DNA of 64,000 nucleotides from Iris pallida (lineage: Eukaryota > Streptophyta > Magnoliopsida > Asparagales > Iridaceae). The translations under genes were made by a program, and so were the position numbers. A model generated the notes under the pieces. That model searched no databases. It saw nothing but the letters and a program-made list of their open reading frames with translations, and was not told the origin of the DNA. Location: positions 39,616,398 through 39,680,397 of the forward strand of contig JANAVB010015600.1 in the NCBI GenBank assembly GCA_029216955.1, written 5' to 3'. Of the stretch, positions 23,174 through 34,475 are shown one piece after another; the stretch's first letter is position 1, and each line of letters opens with the position of its first letter.

Positions 23174-23290
23174 ATGGCACCCAAAAGATTCGATATTAAG
23201 AAAGGAAAGGGCTTCGCTGATCCTTCATCTTCCTCTTTATTATGCAGAGAGCAGCGATGTGCGTGTCAGTACATTCCGCTTTCGTCATGA
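23174..23290 (+). pseudogene. Remnant of an antisense ORF in E4
   Basis: ATG at 23174 opens a 38-codon frame starting MAPKRFDIKKGKGFADPSSS and ending in a TGA at 23288-23290. The Lys-rich then Ser-rich start resembles the start of the Sirevirus-like third ORF at 46761 (MAPKLHKRKK then Ser-rich) and of plant transposon proteins in general. It lies downstream of the antisense TATA and beside the 3' LTR, the position of antisense ORFs in Tat/Grande-type elements. The body of the protein is lost, so this is a remnant call only. Confidence 0.4.
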
Positions 23291-23537
23291 CGAGAGACCG
23301 TCAACCCGGCCATGGAAGGTGAACGTTTTGATCATTAATCCATGCATCGATTGTATCAACCAAATCCTTTTTAGGGTTTTTGGTTTTCTCTGTTCATCAT
23401 GCGCCTTCTCTTTTTAGAGTTTGGTTCACTTTCTGACTCGCGCCACCCTTTTTAGAGTTTGGTTATTGTCTCTCACATAGTGTTCAAACTGTGTTATGCG
23501 ATGTGGCGCACCAGAGATATTTACACTATACAGATAC

Positions 23538-23745
23538 GATGCAATACAGATGCTGCGCTATATAAAAAATCTGGCCATATAAAATGTGGCACAATACAGA
23601 TATTGTGCCATATAAAATATGGCACAATACAGATACTGTGCCAAATAAAATGTGGCACAAGACAGATGCTGTGCCATATAAAATATGGCACAACACAGAT
23701 GCTATGCAACATAGAAGTCTCGACGCAACATAGATGCTGCGCAAC
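23538..23745. repeat. 33-bp hairpin-forming tandem repeat in E4
   Basis: Regular units start at 23587, 23620, 23653 and 23686, exactly 33 bp apart, with degenerate units on both sides. Each unit carries TGGCACA...TGTGCCA, an inverted repeat around 'atacagat', followed by an AT-rich spacer. The period is a multiple of three, so frames on both strands stay open, which explains the repetitive ORFs there. Confidence 0.85.
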
Positions 23746-24339
23746 ATAGAAGTATCGGCACAACCTGATGTCTTGTACATATCGATCAAAATTTATTTAA
23801 AAAAGAAGCGCCTGTTGGAACCCTTATATCTGTAAATTTACTAACTTCTCCTTTTTTCATATTTTTGCAGAGAATCGGTTGGCAAGATTCTTCGAAACTG
23901 GTATTGGCGATCTTGGATGCTATGGAGCTGAACCACCTTGACACACACATCAAAGATCTCAGAACTCTTCATGTTTAAAAGGGCTTCCGCGAGATGGTAG
24001 GAAGGGCCTTTATACATGAGAGGTGGATGGTGGAGACACAGAACTAGGAATCGTATCACAAGGGTGATCTCATTCCTACTTCTCACGAAGGGTCATCTTT
24101 TCTCCACCAATTGTATTGACAGCAACTTGTCTTCGAGCTGCTGTACTCTGTCATTCTCCTCTCGTCTTTCTGAGAGAGAAGACCAGAGTTGATTCCGTTG
24201 CCTTGCTCGCTACTTCAGGTCGAGTCGATACGGAATTAGCACCAACAAGAAGATCCAAAGATGTAATAGACCTCCATTTATGATATTTGGAATAAAAATC
24301 TTAGATGTAATAGATTTCCATTAAGATGTATCTATATTT
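23746..24339. other. E4 internal spacer
   Basis: No coding signal or recognised motif. A duplicated 'gatgtaatagaNNtccatt' phrase occurs at about 24259 and 24305. Confidence 0.4.
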
Positions 24340-25014
24340 TTAAAGAAGGAATAAAGAATGATTTTTCTCTCCTTTATGACTTGAGATATGTAGGGTCGGT
24401 AGATCTTGCCCTGACCTCTTTGGAGTAGGCATAATACCCTTTTGTGTGGAAAGTTCATTCTGAATAGAACCCATCTTCCTGACAGAGATTTGGGTGTCTC
24501 TGTTAAGGAGAGTAGGATTTCTATCCACTTTTGTGCTGAGAGGCATAAAAGCACAATCAGCAGTACTTTCCACCCAGTCAATGATTCGAGCAGAATAAGG
24601 AAAAGCCAAAGAGCGTTTTCCTTGATTTAATGATTTTTCAGTAAGTTTCTGGCTTGATGATGAAGAGGGAACCGCTGAAGAGTGTTTCCCTTTACGTTGC
24701 ACCAATGCAAAAATATGCGCAGGTTGCACTAGCGCAGGAATAGGCACAGGTTGCACCCGGAAGAAAAAGGCCAAAGGGCACTTTTCTTTGTTTTAGACAG
24801 CAGTGTGTCGAGACGAAATCTTCTTCAATTTCAGAATCGAAGAAGTAGAGGAGTTAGCCAAAAGGCTGTTTCCTTTATGTTGCGCTAGGGCAATAATGTG
24901 CGCAAGTTGTGCCGAGGTAGCAGGTTGTGCCGTCGAGGACATAGGAGTCCAGACACAGCGCGTCTTGCTCTTAAAAGCGACAGTAGTGTGCTTGGCACCC
25001 CCAGCATTGATCAT
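24340..25014 (-). pseudogene. Unidentified coding remnants of E4 (Ser/Lys-rich)
   Basis: Two minus-strand frames follow the primer site in element orientation: 24793-25014 (73 codons) and 24340-24774 (144 codons). They share a repeated unit: 'AQPATSAQLAHIIALAQHKG' in the first resembles 'PVPIPALVQPAHIFALVQRKG' in the second, each followed by a Ser-rich run and a basic stretch. This suggests an internal duplication of about 240 bp. The position corresponds to the gag side of the element, but no gag motif or CCHC knuckle is visible. Confidence 0.4.
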
Positions 25015-25120
25015 GGCCTCGTAGGCTGTCCGGTCGACTTGAACGACCAGGGTCGTTTACGTCTTGCCGATCAACGCGGTATCATATTGAATTGTCACTT
25101 TCTCGTCGGAGGAGACAGTC

Positions 25121-25139
25121 GTCCCCAACAGAGTTGCCA
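25121..25139 (-). other. E4 primer-binding site, Tat/Ogre type
   Basis: The minus strand reads TGGCAACTCTGTTGGGGAC, starting three bases from the 5' LTR. It looks like a decayed TGGCGACTCTGCTGGGGAC, a form I associate with Tat/Ogre-type elements. Confidence 0.6.
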
Positions 25140-25142
25140 TTT

Positions 25143-26037
25143 TGTTTGCAAGAAATAAAAGAGGAGGTTTTAATTTCTACAAACTGAAAAAGAGTACAAA
25201 AAGAGTAGAATTGATTTTTGGAGAAGTACAACTATAGGAATCTGATCAGAAGACGATCACTTTATCCCTTGTACGATGTGATATCGAAGATACGCGCCTC
25301 TGAAGAATACAACAACACTTTAGCATGAGATTATGGTCATTCATGATGCTTTGAGATTGATTTGAAACTCTATTTATAGAGTTGTTGAAATAACTGTTTA
25401 GCAGTTATTCTGGGTTACGCGTACTTCAGGTTGTGCGCCTCATGTTCACTTGCGCGAGCGATTGCACCAACTGCTGTGGATGCGTGGCAATGTTTGATCG
25501 AGAAGCACGTGGTCGTGGGAAATGAAGTGGGCATGTTCTACGAAGTTAGTGGCATGCACGCCACGTCACCCTGCTCTGGATACTGTTCGATCACCTTGCG
25601 CGAGCTTCATCAGGTTGCGCGGGGACGCGACCTAGCAACTTGCGCCTGGGTTCAACCTCGTGCACCCTGATACATTGTGTGAACTACTAGCTGTCATCTT
25701 CAACTTGCGCCTAAGTACATCTTCGTACACCCTGATACGTTGCACAAACTGCTAGCTGTCATTAAATCTGACCAAATCTTCTTGAGCTCCGTGTTGTGCG
25801 GGATTCGAACAGATTCTTCTTGATATGCGTGCTGTCAGCTGTCAGGCAATGATGATGTCATTATAGGTTCTCGAGGAAGTGCGCTACATGGCTCTTGCAC
25901 AACCTGAGGTTGGCGTAACCTATTGATGTGTTGCAACCTATCGATGTGGCGCAACTTGTTAATGTGGCCCTTGATGAGTGGCGCCCCTTGATTTCTAGCT
26001 CCCAATGGATGGCGTAGCTTAATTTTTAGCCTCTACA
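25143..26037 (-). repeat. E4 5' LTR (895 bp)
   Basis: Direct repeat of 21989-22870 with scattered substitutions and small indels. On the plus strand it begins TGTTTGC and ends CCTCTACA before the right GTTAA. Confidence 0.85.
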
Positions 26038-26042
26038 GTTAA

Positions 26043-26837
26043 GTTTTTCAAAGATAGGATATTGGTAGAAAGAGGAAGACTATGACAGGCAAAAACATAT
26101 ATGAATATGGAATAATTTTGACAATGACTGTTCATTATGATATTTAAGGATTACCACTTAGAGAAGGAATTATACGAGTTTAAAAGATGATTATGAGTTG
26201 ATTATGATGTTATTGGTAAACAGGCAAATGTTATATCATTGAGGAAAAAAATTAGAGGACGTCATCTATCCGGTTCTATTTTATTTTCTTTGTATAATGA
26301 CACGATGCATCCCACAAATTTCTCTTCGTTAAGTAACCTTTAGGCATGTTGTGTGTTACGTATCTTATTATGTGTATTGTGTAATTAATAGTCAGACTAT
26401 GTCATTTCTTTGGGGGATTAGCATCTTTGAAGATTTAGAGCACAATTGATGTTTGGATGGAACACGGATATTAGAAGAAATTTGATCGATAAATATAATG
26501 TTCTAGAGTGATTGGAGAAAAGAATATATCGCGAGAATACTATGTATGCTTGGTAAACAATGACAAAATGACTAATTTTGCACAATTCCTTTGGTAATTG
26601 ATAGAAGCAGGAATCCACAATTATAGACAATGACTCTATTTCTAAGGAGGGAAGAATGTTATTCTGAAGAGAGTGCATGAATTGATCAAGATATTTTTCA
26701 TTGTAGATTAGTCATGGGGTAGCTAACATAGTTCGTTTGAGGCAGTTAAGGAAGTAATGTACTTGCTTGTCGAGACTTGACTAAACCCTATCTCTAACCT
26801 TAAATTTCGAGAACGAAATTTCCTAAGAAGGGAAGCT
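26043..26837 (+). other. R1 internal region, first copy, part c
   Basis: Noncoding. It is duplicated at 27,395-27,996 and 59,606-59,790. It ends with 'cgagaacgaaatttcc' and the polypurine tract AAGAAGGGAAG (26825-26835), the usual gypsy 3' junction. Confidence 0.65.
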
Positions 26838-26995
26838 TGTAAAACCCAAATTTGGTTTTAATTAATTTAGGTCAAAATTTTCCATTACTGTAATTTTAGT
26901 TTATTATTTTATTATTATTTATTTAGTCGACAATTAGATTTTGATTTTATTGGATTGTGTTTTTGGTTCGGAATCCAGCCCAACATTTATTCCCT
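26838..26995 (+). repeat. R1 middle LTR, truncated to its first ~158 bp
   Basis: Starts TGTAAAACCC, the best-preserved R1 LTR start, and follows the other LTRs until about 26,993 ('caacatttattccc'). It then jumps directly to internal sequence equivalent to 21,589 onward. The deletion joins LTR position ~158 to mid-internal sequence. Confidence 0.85.
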
Positions 26996-27996
26996 GATGA
27001 AGTTTAGGAGAATCTTGCTATAATTCTCTGATGAAGTGAAATGAATCCTTAGTTACATTCTTATCTGGCAAAAATATCATATTTTCCTTACAATACAATT
27101 TCTGAAAACTTTAAGGATTTCAATTTTAGGGAGAAGGTAGGTAAGAATTATGGAGATAGGACTTGTCAAATATATATTGATGTTAAGGTTTGGAAGAATA
27201 TAATTTTGATATGAAACCTTAGATATATGTTGATAGGTGAAGGTACTCATGATTATTGGGTGGGATATCATATTTTCAGTAACATTATTCTTGTATAGAT
27301 TAGTGACAAGCCTATGACTATAATTTTGCCAAATCAGTGTAACTATTATTTAGTTGTCTTTTTCAATTCTTGGATATTGTAGCAATGTTAAGTTTTTCAG
27401 AGATAGGATATTGGTAGAGAGAGGAAGACTACGACATGCAAGAACATGCATGAATGTGGAATAATTTTGACAATGACTGTTTATCATGATATTTAAGGAT
27501 TACCACTTAGAGAAGGAATTTTACGAGTTTAAAAGGTGATTATGAATTGATTAGGATGTTATTGGTAAATGGGCGAATGTTATATTATTGAGGAAAAATA
27601 TTGGAGGACGTCATCTATCCGGTTCTATTTCATTCTCTTCGTACTATAACACGATCATCCCATAAATTTCTCTTAGTTAAGTCACCTTTAGGCATGTTGT
27701 GTGTTACGTATATTATTATGTGTATTGTGTAGTTAATAGTTAGACTATGTCATTTCTTTGGGGGATTAACATCTTTGAAGACTTAGAGCACAATTGATGT
27801 TCAGATGGAACATAGAAATTTGATCGATAAATATAACGTTCTAGAGTGATTGGAGGAAAAAAAAATATTTTAAGAATACTATGTATGCTTGGTAAACAAT
27901 GACAAAATAACTAATTTTGCACAATTCCTTCAGTAATTGATAGAAGCAGAAATCCACAATTGTGGACAATAACTGTATTTCTAAGGAGGGAAGAAT
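26996..27996 (+). other. R1 internal region, second copy, left part
   Basis: Copies 21,589-21,983 joined to 26,038-26,650 without the E4 insertion, giving the empty-site proof for E4. Noncoding. It ends with AGAAT (27992-27996), the left target copy of the copia element. Confidence 0.8.
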
Positions 27997-29055
27997 TATT
28001 GGCCCAATTGCAAATGGTCACACCTGATTCTGATAATCAACGACGACTTAAGTTAATACACGAAATATACGAACTGCTACTAATGTTACAGATCACTGAA
28101 ATCAATATCCAAGAACGTATTGCATCTACAAGGAGCTTTCGAGTCATCATCCAAAATCAATTGTATCGAAATCCAGAACGAGTCATATTTATATTTCTTC
28201 TGTATTTTACTTTTATTTGAGTCTAGAAAATTTAAATGTAAAATCGATCGTGATATTACTGGCTTAGGTTATCTCCAAGTCTACTTATCCAAAAAAGCCT
28301 ACCTATATCTCAAATCTACATATCCAAACAGCCCACAAAGCCTTTGCAATTTGGACCCAAAAATTCTATTCTGGATTGACATAATTCTAACAGAACTCTA
28401 ACCGAGTTTGGTCTAAAAAATTTAAAAAACAGTTCCCTCCAAATCTGTATCCAACGTTCGTTTGCAAGATCTTCGCATCTGAACTCTGCCTGAGTTCGGC
28501 TAGGAAAAATACTATAAATAGAGAAGGATATATTCATTTCTAATCACTCATTCACTCTTCTCTCTATCTATTCCTAAAGTATTTTTCCAGTGATCTAAAG
28601 TTTTCACATTTTACCTATACTACTCTTAGCCAAAGCCAGTAACGTCTTGTTCGATTTAGAGTCTTTGGTTTACAGAATTGTAAAGATATTGCAAGTCAAA
28701 AAACATCTTAGTTTTCGGAGTCGGTCGTGCGCTCATCACCAAGCACGGTGTTGTGAAGTCGGTCGTGCACTTGTCACCAAGTACGGTGTTGTAAAGAGAC
28801 GACAAGCTCTCATTTAGCTTACAAATAGTGGATTAATAGCGGACAAGAGTACTCGTAACTAGATTTGTCCTCTCAGAGGGAAACCAATATATATTGTGGT
28901 GTTCACTGTGTTTAATCTTCTATCCCTTACTGTAATTTAAATTACTGTCTCTTTATTCCTGCCATAGATTATAACTTTCATTTTTAATTAGTGATTATTT
29001 TTGCTGCACTCGCACACACTCTATTCACCCCCTCTAAAGGTTCTCAATGGTAACA
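27997..29055 (+). repeat. Copia 5' LTR (1,059 bp)
   Basis: Starts TATTGGCCC (TG to TA) and ends CTCAATGGTAACA. The TATA box TATAAATA is at 28513-28520. It contains a 38-bp tandem duplication (28719-28794). Confidence 0.85.
28719..28794. repeat. 38-bp tandem duplication in the copia LTR
   Basis: Units 28719-28756 and 28757-28794 both read 'agtcggtcgtgc...caccaag.acggtgttgt'. The same pair is present in the 3' LTR near 59,262-59,340, so it was part of the element when it inserted. Confidence 0.8.
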
Positions 29056-29191
29056 GTGAAAGACAATCCACAAGTAAACTCCTAATATTTGATGGAACAA
29101 ACTACACTTACTGGAAAACACGAATGAGTTTCTTTCTAAAGTCTCTTGACTTTGATCTTTGGCCTATAGTTATTCATGGTTATAAGAAACC
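29056..29191 (+). pseudogene. Copia gag, N-terminal fragment
   Basis: This open stretch follows the LTR directly and encodes LLIFDGTNYTYWKTRMSFFL and a following W-containing block, the classic N-terminus of plant copia gag (LF.GTNY..WK.RM). The frame is cut after 'HGYKK' by the solo LTR at 29192 and continues at 31187. There is no PBS or leader between the LTR and gag, so some bases have been lost here. Confidence 0.8.
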
Positions 29192-31186
29192 TGTAGTGCT
29201 CCGCTCCCGTTGGGGCGAAGCACTATGTAATAGTTTCGTGGTAAGTCAGGCATGGTCGGGAACATAGATGGCTAGTCTGACTCGACGACGAGTTTGGTAT
29301 ACAAAAACCATGGCATCAATAAAATTGATTTGGACGAGTAATATGAGGACCATTCCAACTAATGGATCGACTACTGCTGGAATAAGTCCCAGATGCAGCA
29401 GACCACGTCTTAGTGAATGAACTCTAAAGAGAGCGACGGAACTGGTCTACTGTTGGTTTTATTAGTTTTTTTGACTTTCTGAATGAATTGTTGCGTGGAT
29501 TTGATAAGTGTGCTTTCGCGTCGATTTCTGAATGCGTCTTTGGGAATTTTGAAGGAAGGACTGAATGAAGGGTTCTAACTCGATGCTCGTGCCATTACAG
29601 GAGTTTGTGTAACTGACGCTTGACTGTCGTGAAGCGTTCTTCTACTCTCGGCACAATCTCTCTAGGTGGGTGGTTCCTCGGCCCCTTCTTTTCTACTCCT
29701 TCCCGCCAACAAAATTCTTAAAGTTCAATGTTCAAATCGATGATGCTAATTGGATGTATGCTTTGCCACTAAGATCAAGAACTTGGAATAATATACTAAT
29801 TTAGAGAAGTTAAATCTGAATTCATAAGTTTCACACTAAGTAAAGAAAAGATAAAGTTCTAGGAAAGAGATAGAATTTATTTCATGCTCTGCAACATAAT
29901 GAAGAGACTTCGGTTGCGGTATACTACGCCTCGGAGAATTTGGTTCCACGGAATGCGAAATCAGAATGTACAGCTTCGGGGAAAAGAACTCTTGCACGAG
30001 TAGAAATATCTATGTGGTTTAATAATATCTACTTGAAATATCTCTTGAAATACGAAATTGAGAGCAGAGACGAGCGAGAGAGTGCGTGCATTGTAGCACG
30101 GAGTCGGATCCAGTGTGTCCGACGGAGCTGCGGATGCTGGCAAGGATAACGGGAGTGACTTGGAATATGAGTCGAAGAAAATAAAGCGCTATGCAAATTA
30201 CTTCATACATATTAAACTGTTCATACATTTGCATGGTCATGGACGACTTATGCACAAGGTGAGCTTTCCTCGAGATAGTACCCGGGACGCTGGGACCGAA
30301 TCGGCCTAGGAGGAAATTATGGAATCATGCTTCGGCGCGAGGCATTACGAGACCTCTAGTTAGGCTCGCAACCTGGACTGGTAGGGCGCGTCTCAATGCT
30401 ACGTAATCGTCCTTCATGGTGTCGATATCCCCAATGACTGTATATAAGATAGATTGCATGCTCACCTATTATCTTGTGCAGGTGGTAAGTACTATTTATA
30501 TTTTGTGCAGGAAAGGAACACGACCGTGGTAAGATAAGCTGAAATTGGTTATGTCGTTACTATTTAAAATGTGCCTTTGATATGAACTACAAAGCATATA
30601 GTTCTAAATAGAAAGATCACTCTGTATGCTAGAATCCTTAATAAGCAGTGTCGGTTTAGACGAGTGGGTCTGTTCCATCCACTAGCAAGTGTGCTAACCC
30701 CCAACTCCCCAGGTAACGAGCATGCTGCGGTAGCTTGAGACTAGACTGAAGCTGAATAACGGAAGGCGGCTCGAAGCTCTCCTATTTTGAAGTATTTTGA
30801 AGCCCAATTCAGTTCGAAGGCTTTTGTTCAAATGTATAAAGGGGCATGAATGTATGGAATGCCGAGGATTATTTTATGGCAAGCTTGTCGAGAGTTTTCT
30901 TTTGTGTTTTCAATATGTAGTCGCAACGGCATATGTAATGTAAAAATGACCTTGCACATACTTTGTAAGTTTTATTAATGAAAAGCTAAATTTCTTTCTA
31001 TTATATGTCTTCAACTCTCTGTACTGTTTAATTTCAACGCGTCGTCTCAAAAAAGAAATCTCAAGTGCACGTTCTTACCTTGTACAAGTCCAATAAAGAC
31101 ATGTACGGCATCACGTCCCGACTCGTGGGATCTATTCATCTCGAGTCAAGGCAATGATGACCGATTGGGCGAGTCGGGGCATGACA
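29192..31186 (+). mobile_element. Solo LTR inside copia gag
   Basis: Starts TGTAGTGCTCCG and ends GGGGCATGACA, flanked by AAACC (29187-29191) and AAACA (31187-31191). The gag frame continues on the far side. It shares blocks with the E1 LTR: 'gtcatggacgacttatgcacaagg' and 'ggcctaggaggaaat' at 30,236-30,316 parallel 10,387-10,468. It is therefore a diverged relative of the E1 family. No internal sequence is present. Confidence 0.85.
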
Positions 31187-32482
31187 AAACAGACACCAAT
31201 AGTGATTGAAGGTGTACTTGTAGACAAGCCACACGACAAATACACAGATGAAGAAAAGACAAAGGCTAGTCTAGATGCACGTGCCATCAATACACTATTC
31301 TGTGCAATTGACGGGATGGAGTTTAATCGTGTTTCTACCTGTACTATGTCTCATGATATTTGGAGACTTTTTGGGATAACTCATGAAAGAACTTCCCAAG
31401 TGAAGGAATCCAAAATTAGCATACTAACACAGGAATATGAATCATTTAAAATAAAACTCGTTGAGTCAATTACACAGATGTGTACTCATTTTCTAAATAT
31501 TACTAATCTTTTGTAATCTTTTGGTGAGGATTACAGTAACCATGCGAAGATCAGAAAGGTGCTACGAGCTCTAACCAAGAATTGGAACCCAAAGGCAACT
31601 GTAATTATTGAAGGAAATGATCTCACCATAATGACTCTGGAGACACCTATGGCCAAGCTGATGACCCATGAGTTGGACCTACAAGAATTTGAAGAAGCAA
31701 CCCCCAAGGAAAAATCTATCGCCTTCAAAGTACAAGCCAAAAGAGTCCATGTAATGATTCTGACGAAGAATCTTCCTGTGGTGATGAGCAAGCCCTGCTA
31801 GTAAAAAAACATCAAAAAATTCTTAAAGTTTGAGAGATCAAACCGAAGAAAAAATATGCTTTAGATGCAAGAAGTCAGGGCATATGAAGAAGGACTGTCC
31901 TTTGTCAAAGAAAAGCAGTCCATATGATAGATCAAGACCAAGTAGAAAAGTAACAATAGGTCAAAAGTATGCAAACACAAGCATCTGGCACGAAAGTGAT
32001 GCCAGTGAATCAAAGAAAGATGACAGACCCTGCGGCACTGCTAATATCTGTCTTATGACATTCAATAAGGTATCATCTAACCCTCTGTATGATAACTTTA
32101 TATGAGTTAGAAAATGTCTTTAGTGAACTACTTGAAGAATACAGAAATGTGTTAGATAAGTATAAGCAATCTCGCAAAGAGGTTAAGGTATGCACAACCG
32201 AAGTAGCAAGATTGTCTAATCTTCTCGAAGATATTAAAGAGACATCTACTACCGGTAAGACAGATGGGATAGCCAAGCTCAAAGTAGACTATCATGATGC
32301 TATCCTCACCATCGAAAAGAAGGAAATAGACTATGTAAAAATACAAGAGCTTTAGGACATAGAGAAGAAGAGGCACTTAGTCACAGAGCAAAGACTCGTT
32401 GATATGACTGCTAAATATGAGTCTTGTGCGGTCTCTAAAAAGTTAGAGATCAAGTTAGGCAAGCAGGCCATCCCTGTGACAC
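31187..32482 (+). pseudogene. Copia gag, C-terminal part with CCHC zinc knuckle and coiled coil
   Basis: The Gag capsid-type (UBN2-like) region shows ALDARAINTLFCAIDG-type and TSQVKESKISILTQEYESF blocks at about 31,270-31,460, close to known Sirevirus gag. An in-frame stop is at 31514-31516, and another stop and frame change lie near 31,800. The nucleocapsid knuckle CFRCKKSGHMKKDC (C-x2-C-x4-H-x4-C) is at 31857-31898. From 32,089 a Glu/Lys/Leu-rich coiled-coil segment runs to the E2 insertion at 32483. Gag packages RNA; this copy cannot make a full product. Confidence 0.8.
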
Positions 32483-33163
32483 TGTAAACCCCCTAAATTT
32501 CTACTATGATTTTTTTCTATTTAAAATTTTGTATTTTTTATTATTATTTTGTATCTATACGTACACATGAGTCGCTTTGTCGTATTTACGTAACGTGCGA
32601 AATTTGTGTTCGTAATTTCTCGACGAGTGCGAATATGTGTCGAGGTACATACTTTAGAAAATATTTTATTATAAATTTTATTTTTTTAGGAAAGGTTCAT
32701 GTTCAAATAATATGTGATAAATATTTTTAATTTCTAAAAAGAGTTATTTGTTCGTTTAAAAATAAGTGGTGATTTGAAAAATTGTGGTTTATATGAAATA
32801 TTTCCAAAAGATTTGCGAAAAGTAAATTTTGCTTGTTAATATATTTTGTTATTTATAAAAGCTAGATCATGAAGTAATATTTAAGTATTTATAGTGATTT
32901 TCGAAATTAATTAATATTATATTTTAATATTTATGATAAAGATATTTGGAATCTTGTTTTATTCAATATTTGATTAAATATGGTAAATTAAATTGCAAAA
33001 AAAATTTATTGGCTTTATTTAAAATATTTTTAATTAAGTATAGAATTAATTTGAATTTGGATTTGATTTGAATTGGCTTTTAAACTATATAAATTAATAT
33101 TGAATTTATCTAATGGGGATTTAAACAATCCCAATCTTTATCCTAATGGGTATTCCCACGTCC

Positions 33164-33171
33164 TATAAATA
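33164..33171 (+). promoter_or_regulatory. TATA box of the E2 LTR
   Basis: TATAAATA within CCTATAAATAGG, about 680 bp into the LTR, where the AT-rich U3 gives way to the C-rich block. The 3' LTR copy is at 40008-40015. Confidence 0.6.
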
Positions 33172-34309
33172 GGCAGGTATTCCTCCAGCAATTTTTCTCC
33201 ACAACCCAATGTGCACCGTGTCTGTGCCTCCCATCCACTATACTTTTCCCCCTTTACAAATACAATATGTTTTTCATCCTGTCCGACAAACCGAACGTCC
33301 AACCCAGCCGTGTTGGACTCATCCCGACACGACGACTTTCAACAATCTAACCCTTCGACAACCACCGAAAACCTACGCCAACACCATCATCCCCTGTTCC
33401 ACCACCAGACCACCATCTTCGTCACCCTCGCCACAACAACCGCAACAACAACACCAACCCCGCCATCATCCCGACACCACCTCCACAGTCAACCCTCGCT
33501 TCCGCTGCCACCATCCTCAACACCAAGGACATCGCCACCACCATCGCCGTTGTCTCCGCCTCCACAAACTACCTTGCCATCACCCGACGACCACCGCTGC
33601 CGCCCACGAGACACTCTCACCACCGCCGCATCATCATTCACGACCACTTCCCTCGGCGGACATCAGTACCACCACCACCAGAATTAGGAGGAGGAGGAAA
33701 ACCTTACCTATCCTCAGCCGCCACCTGCCGGAAACTCCGCCGCAGCCAGATCCGACTTCTCGTGCCCATTCGCCGAGCCGTGGCCAGCCGTGGCGTGACC
33801 GACCAACTGACCGGCCGGCCTCCGCCGCAAGGTCGCCGCCTCCAGTGCCCAAACCCGCCCCAGATCTCGCCCCTTCGCGAGGCCTCCTTGCCCCGACCTC
33901 CTCCGGAGACGACCACCAGATCCACCGCTGCCTTCCGTCCCAAGCCCGCGTCCCTCCGCCTCCACCAGGTCGCCGCCCTCTCTTTCCCGTGCTCCGTTCC
34001 TTCCTCCGTCCGCCGATGATGAAGCGCGCCACCCCAGCGTCGCCTCGGTTCCCCCGACCGCCACCGTCGGTCCGGCCCGCCGCCGCCACGGGTCCGCCCA
34101 CGTGCGCACGCTCCGGCAAGAACCGACCCACCGCCGGCGCCATCTCTACTGTGAGCCCCGCTCTTCCCATCTCTCTCTCTGGTCTCAGTTTTCCCCTTCC
34201 TATCAAATTTTTTTTCATTAAAATTGTTTTCTCTCTCCCCCTTTGATTCTGAAACGGGGTTGGAGAAGCAGCAAAGTGCTGCTACTGTTTTTGTTTTTGT
34301 TTATTTTAT

Positions 34310-34366
34310 TCTTATTTGGGTTATTATTACTATTATTATTATCATAATTATGATTATTATTATCCC

Positions 34367-34398
<32 letters not shown>

Positions 34399-34475
34399 CA
34401 TTTTTACTGTTATGATTATTGCTAATATTATTTATTACTGTTAAACGTTATTAGTATTATTATTATTATTAAAAG
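34310..34475. repeat. (ATT)n-type microsatellite in the E2 LTR
   Basis: Long imperfect runs of 'tta/att' trinucleotides. The homologous stretch at about 41,160-41,325 in the 3' LTR differs slightly in length and phase. Confidence 0.85.

Larger units (their letters stand above)
21989..26037 (-). mobile_element. E4: Tat-like Ty3/gypsy element, minus orientation, internally deleted
   Basis: Direct LTRs at 21989-22870 and 25143-26037 are flanked by GTTAA (21984-21988 and 26038-26042). The second R1 copy near 27,385 shows the empty site. On the minus strand the LTR starts TGTAGAGGC. The primer site TGGCAACTCTGTTGGGGAC lies at 25121-25139 and the polypurine tract GAAGGGGATCT ends against the other LTR (22871-22885). 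That primer site resembles the TGGCGACTC... form used by Tat/Ogre-type elements. Only 2.27 kb of internal sequence remains, without recognisable pol. Confidence 0.85.

Noticed and set aside
23587..23745. CRISPR-like array of short palindromic repeats
   Set aside because: Repeats are contiguous without unique spacers, in a plant retrotransposon; it is a tandem repeat.
33209..34246. 345-codon plus-strand open frame, Pro/His/Arg/Ser-rich
   Set aside because: It lies in the E2 5' LTR. The same region of the 3' LTR (40,053 onward) is broken by frame changes, and the composition is that of a C-rich block. Several overlapping long frames exist on both strands there. Not a conserved gene.
34224..34415. 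Ile-rich 63-codon frame
   Set aside because: Translation of the (ATT)n microsatellite.
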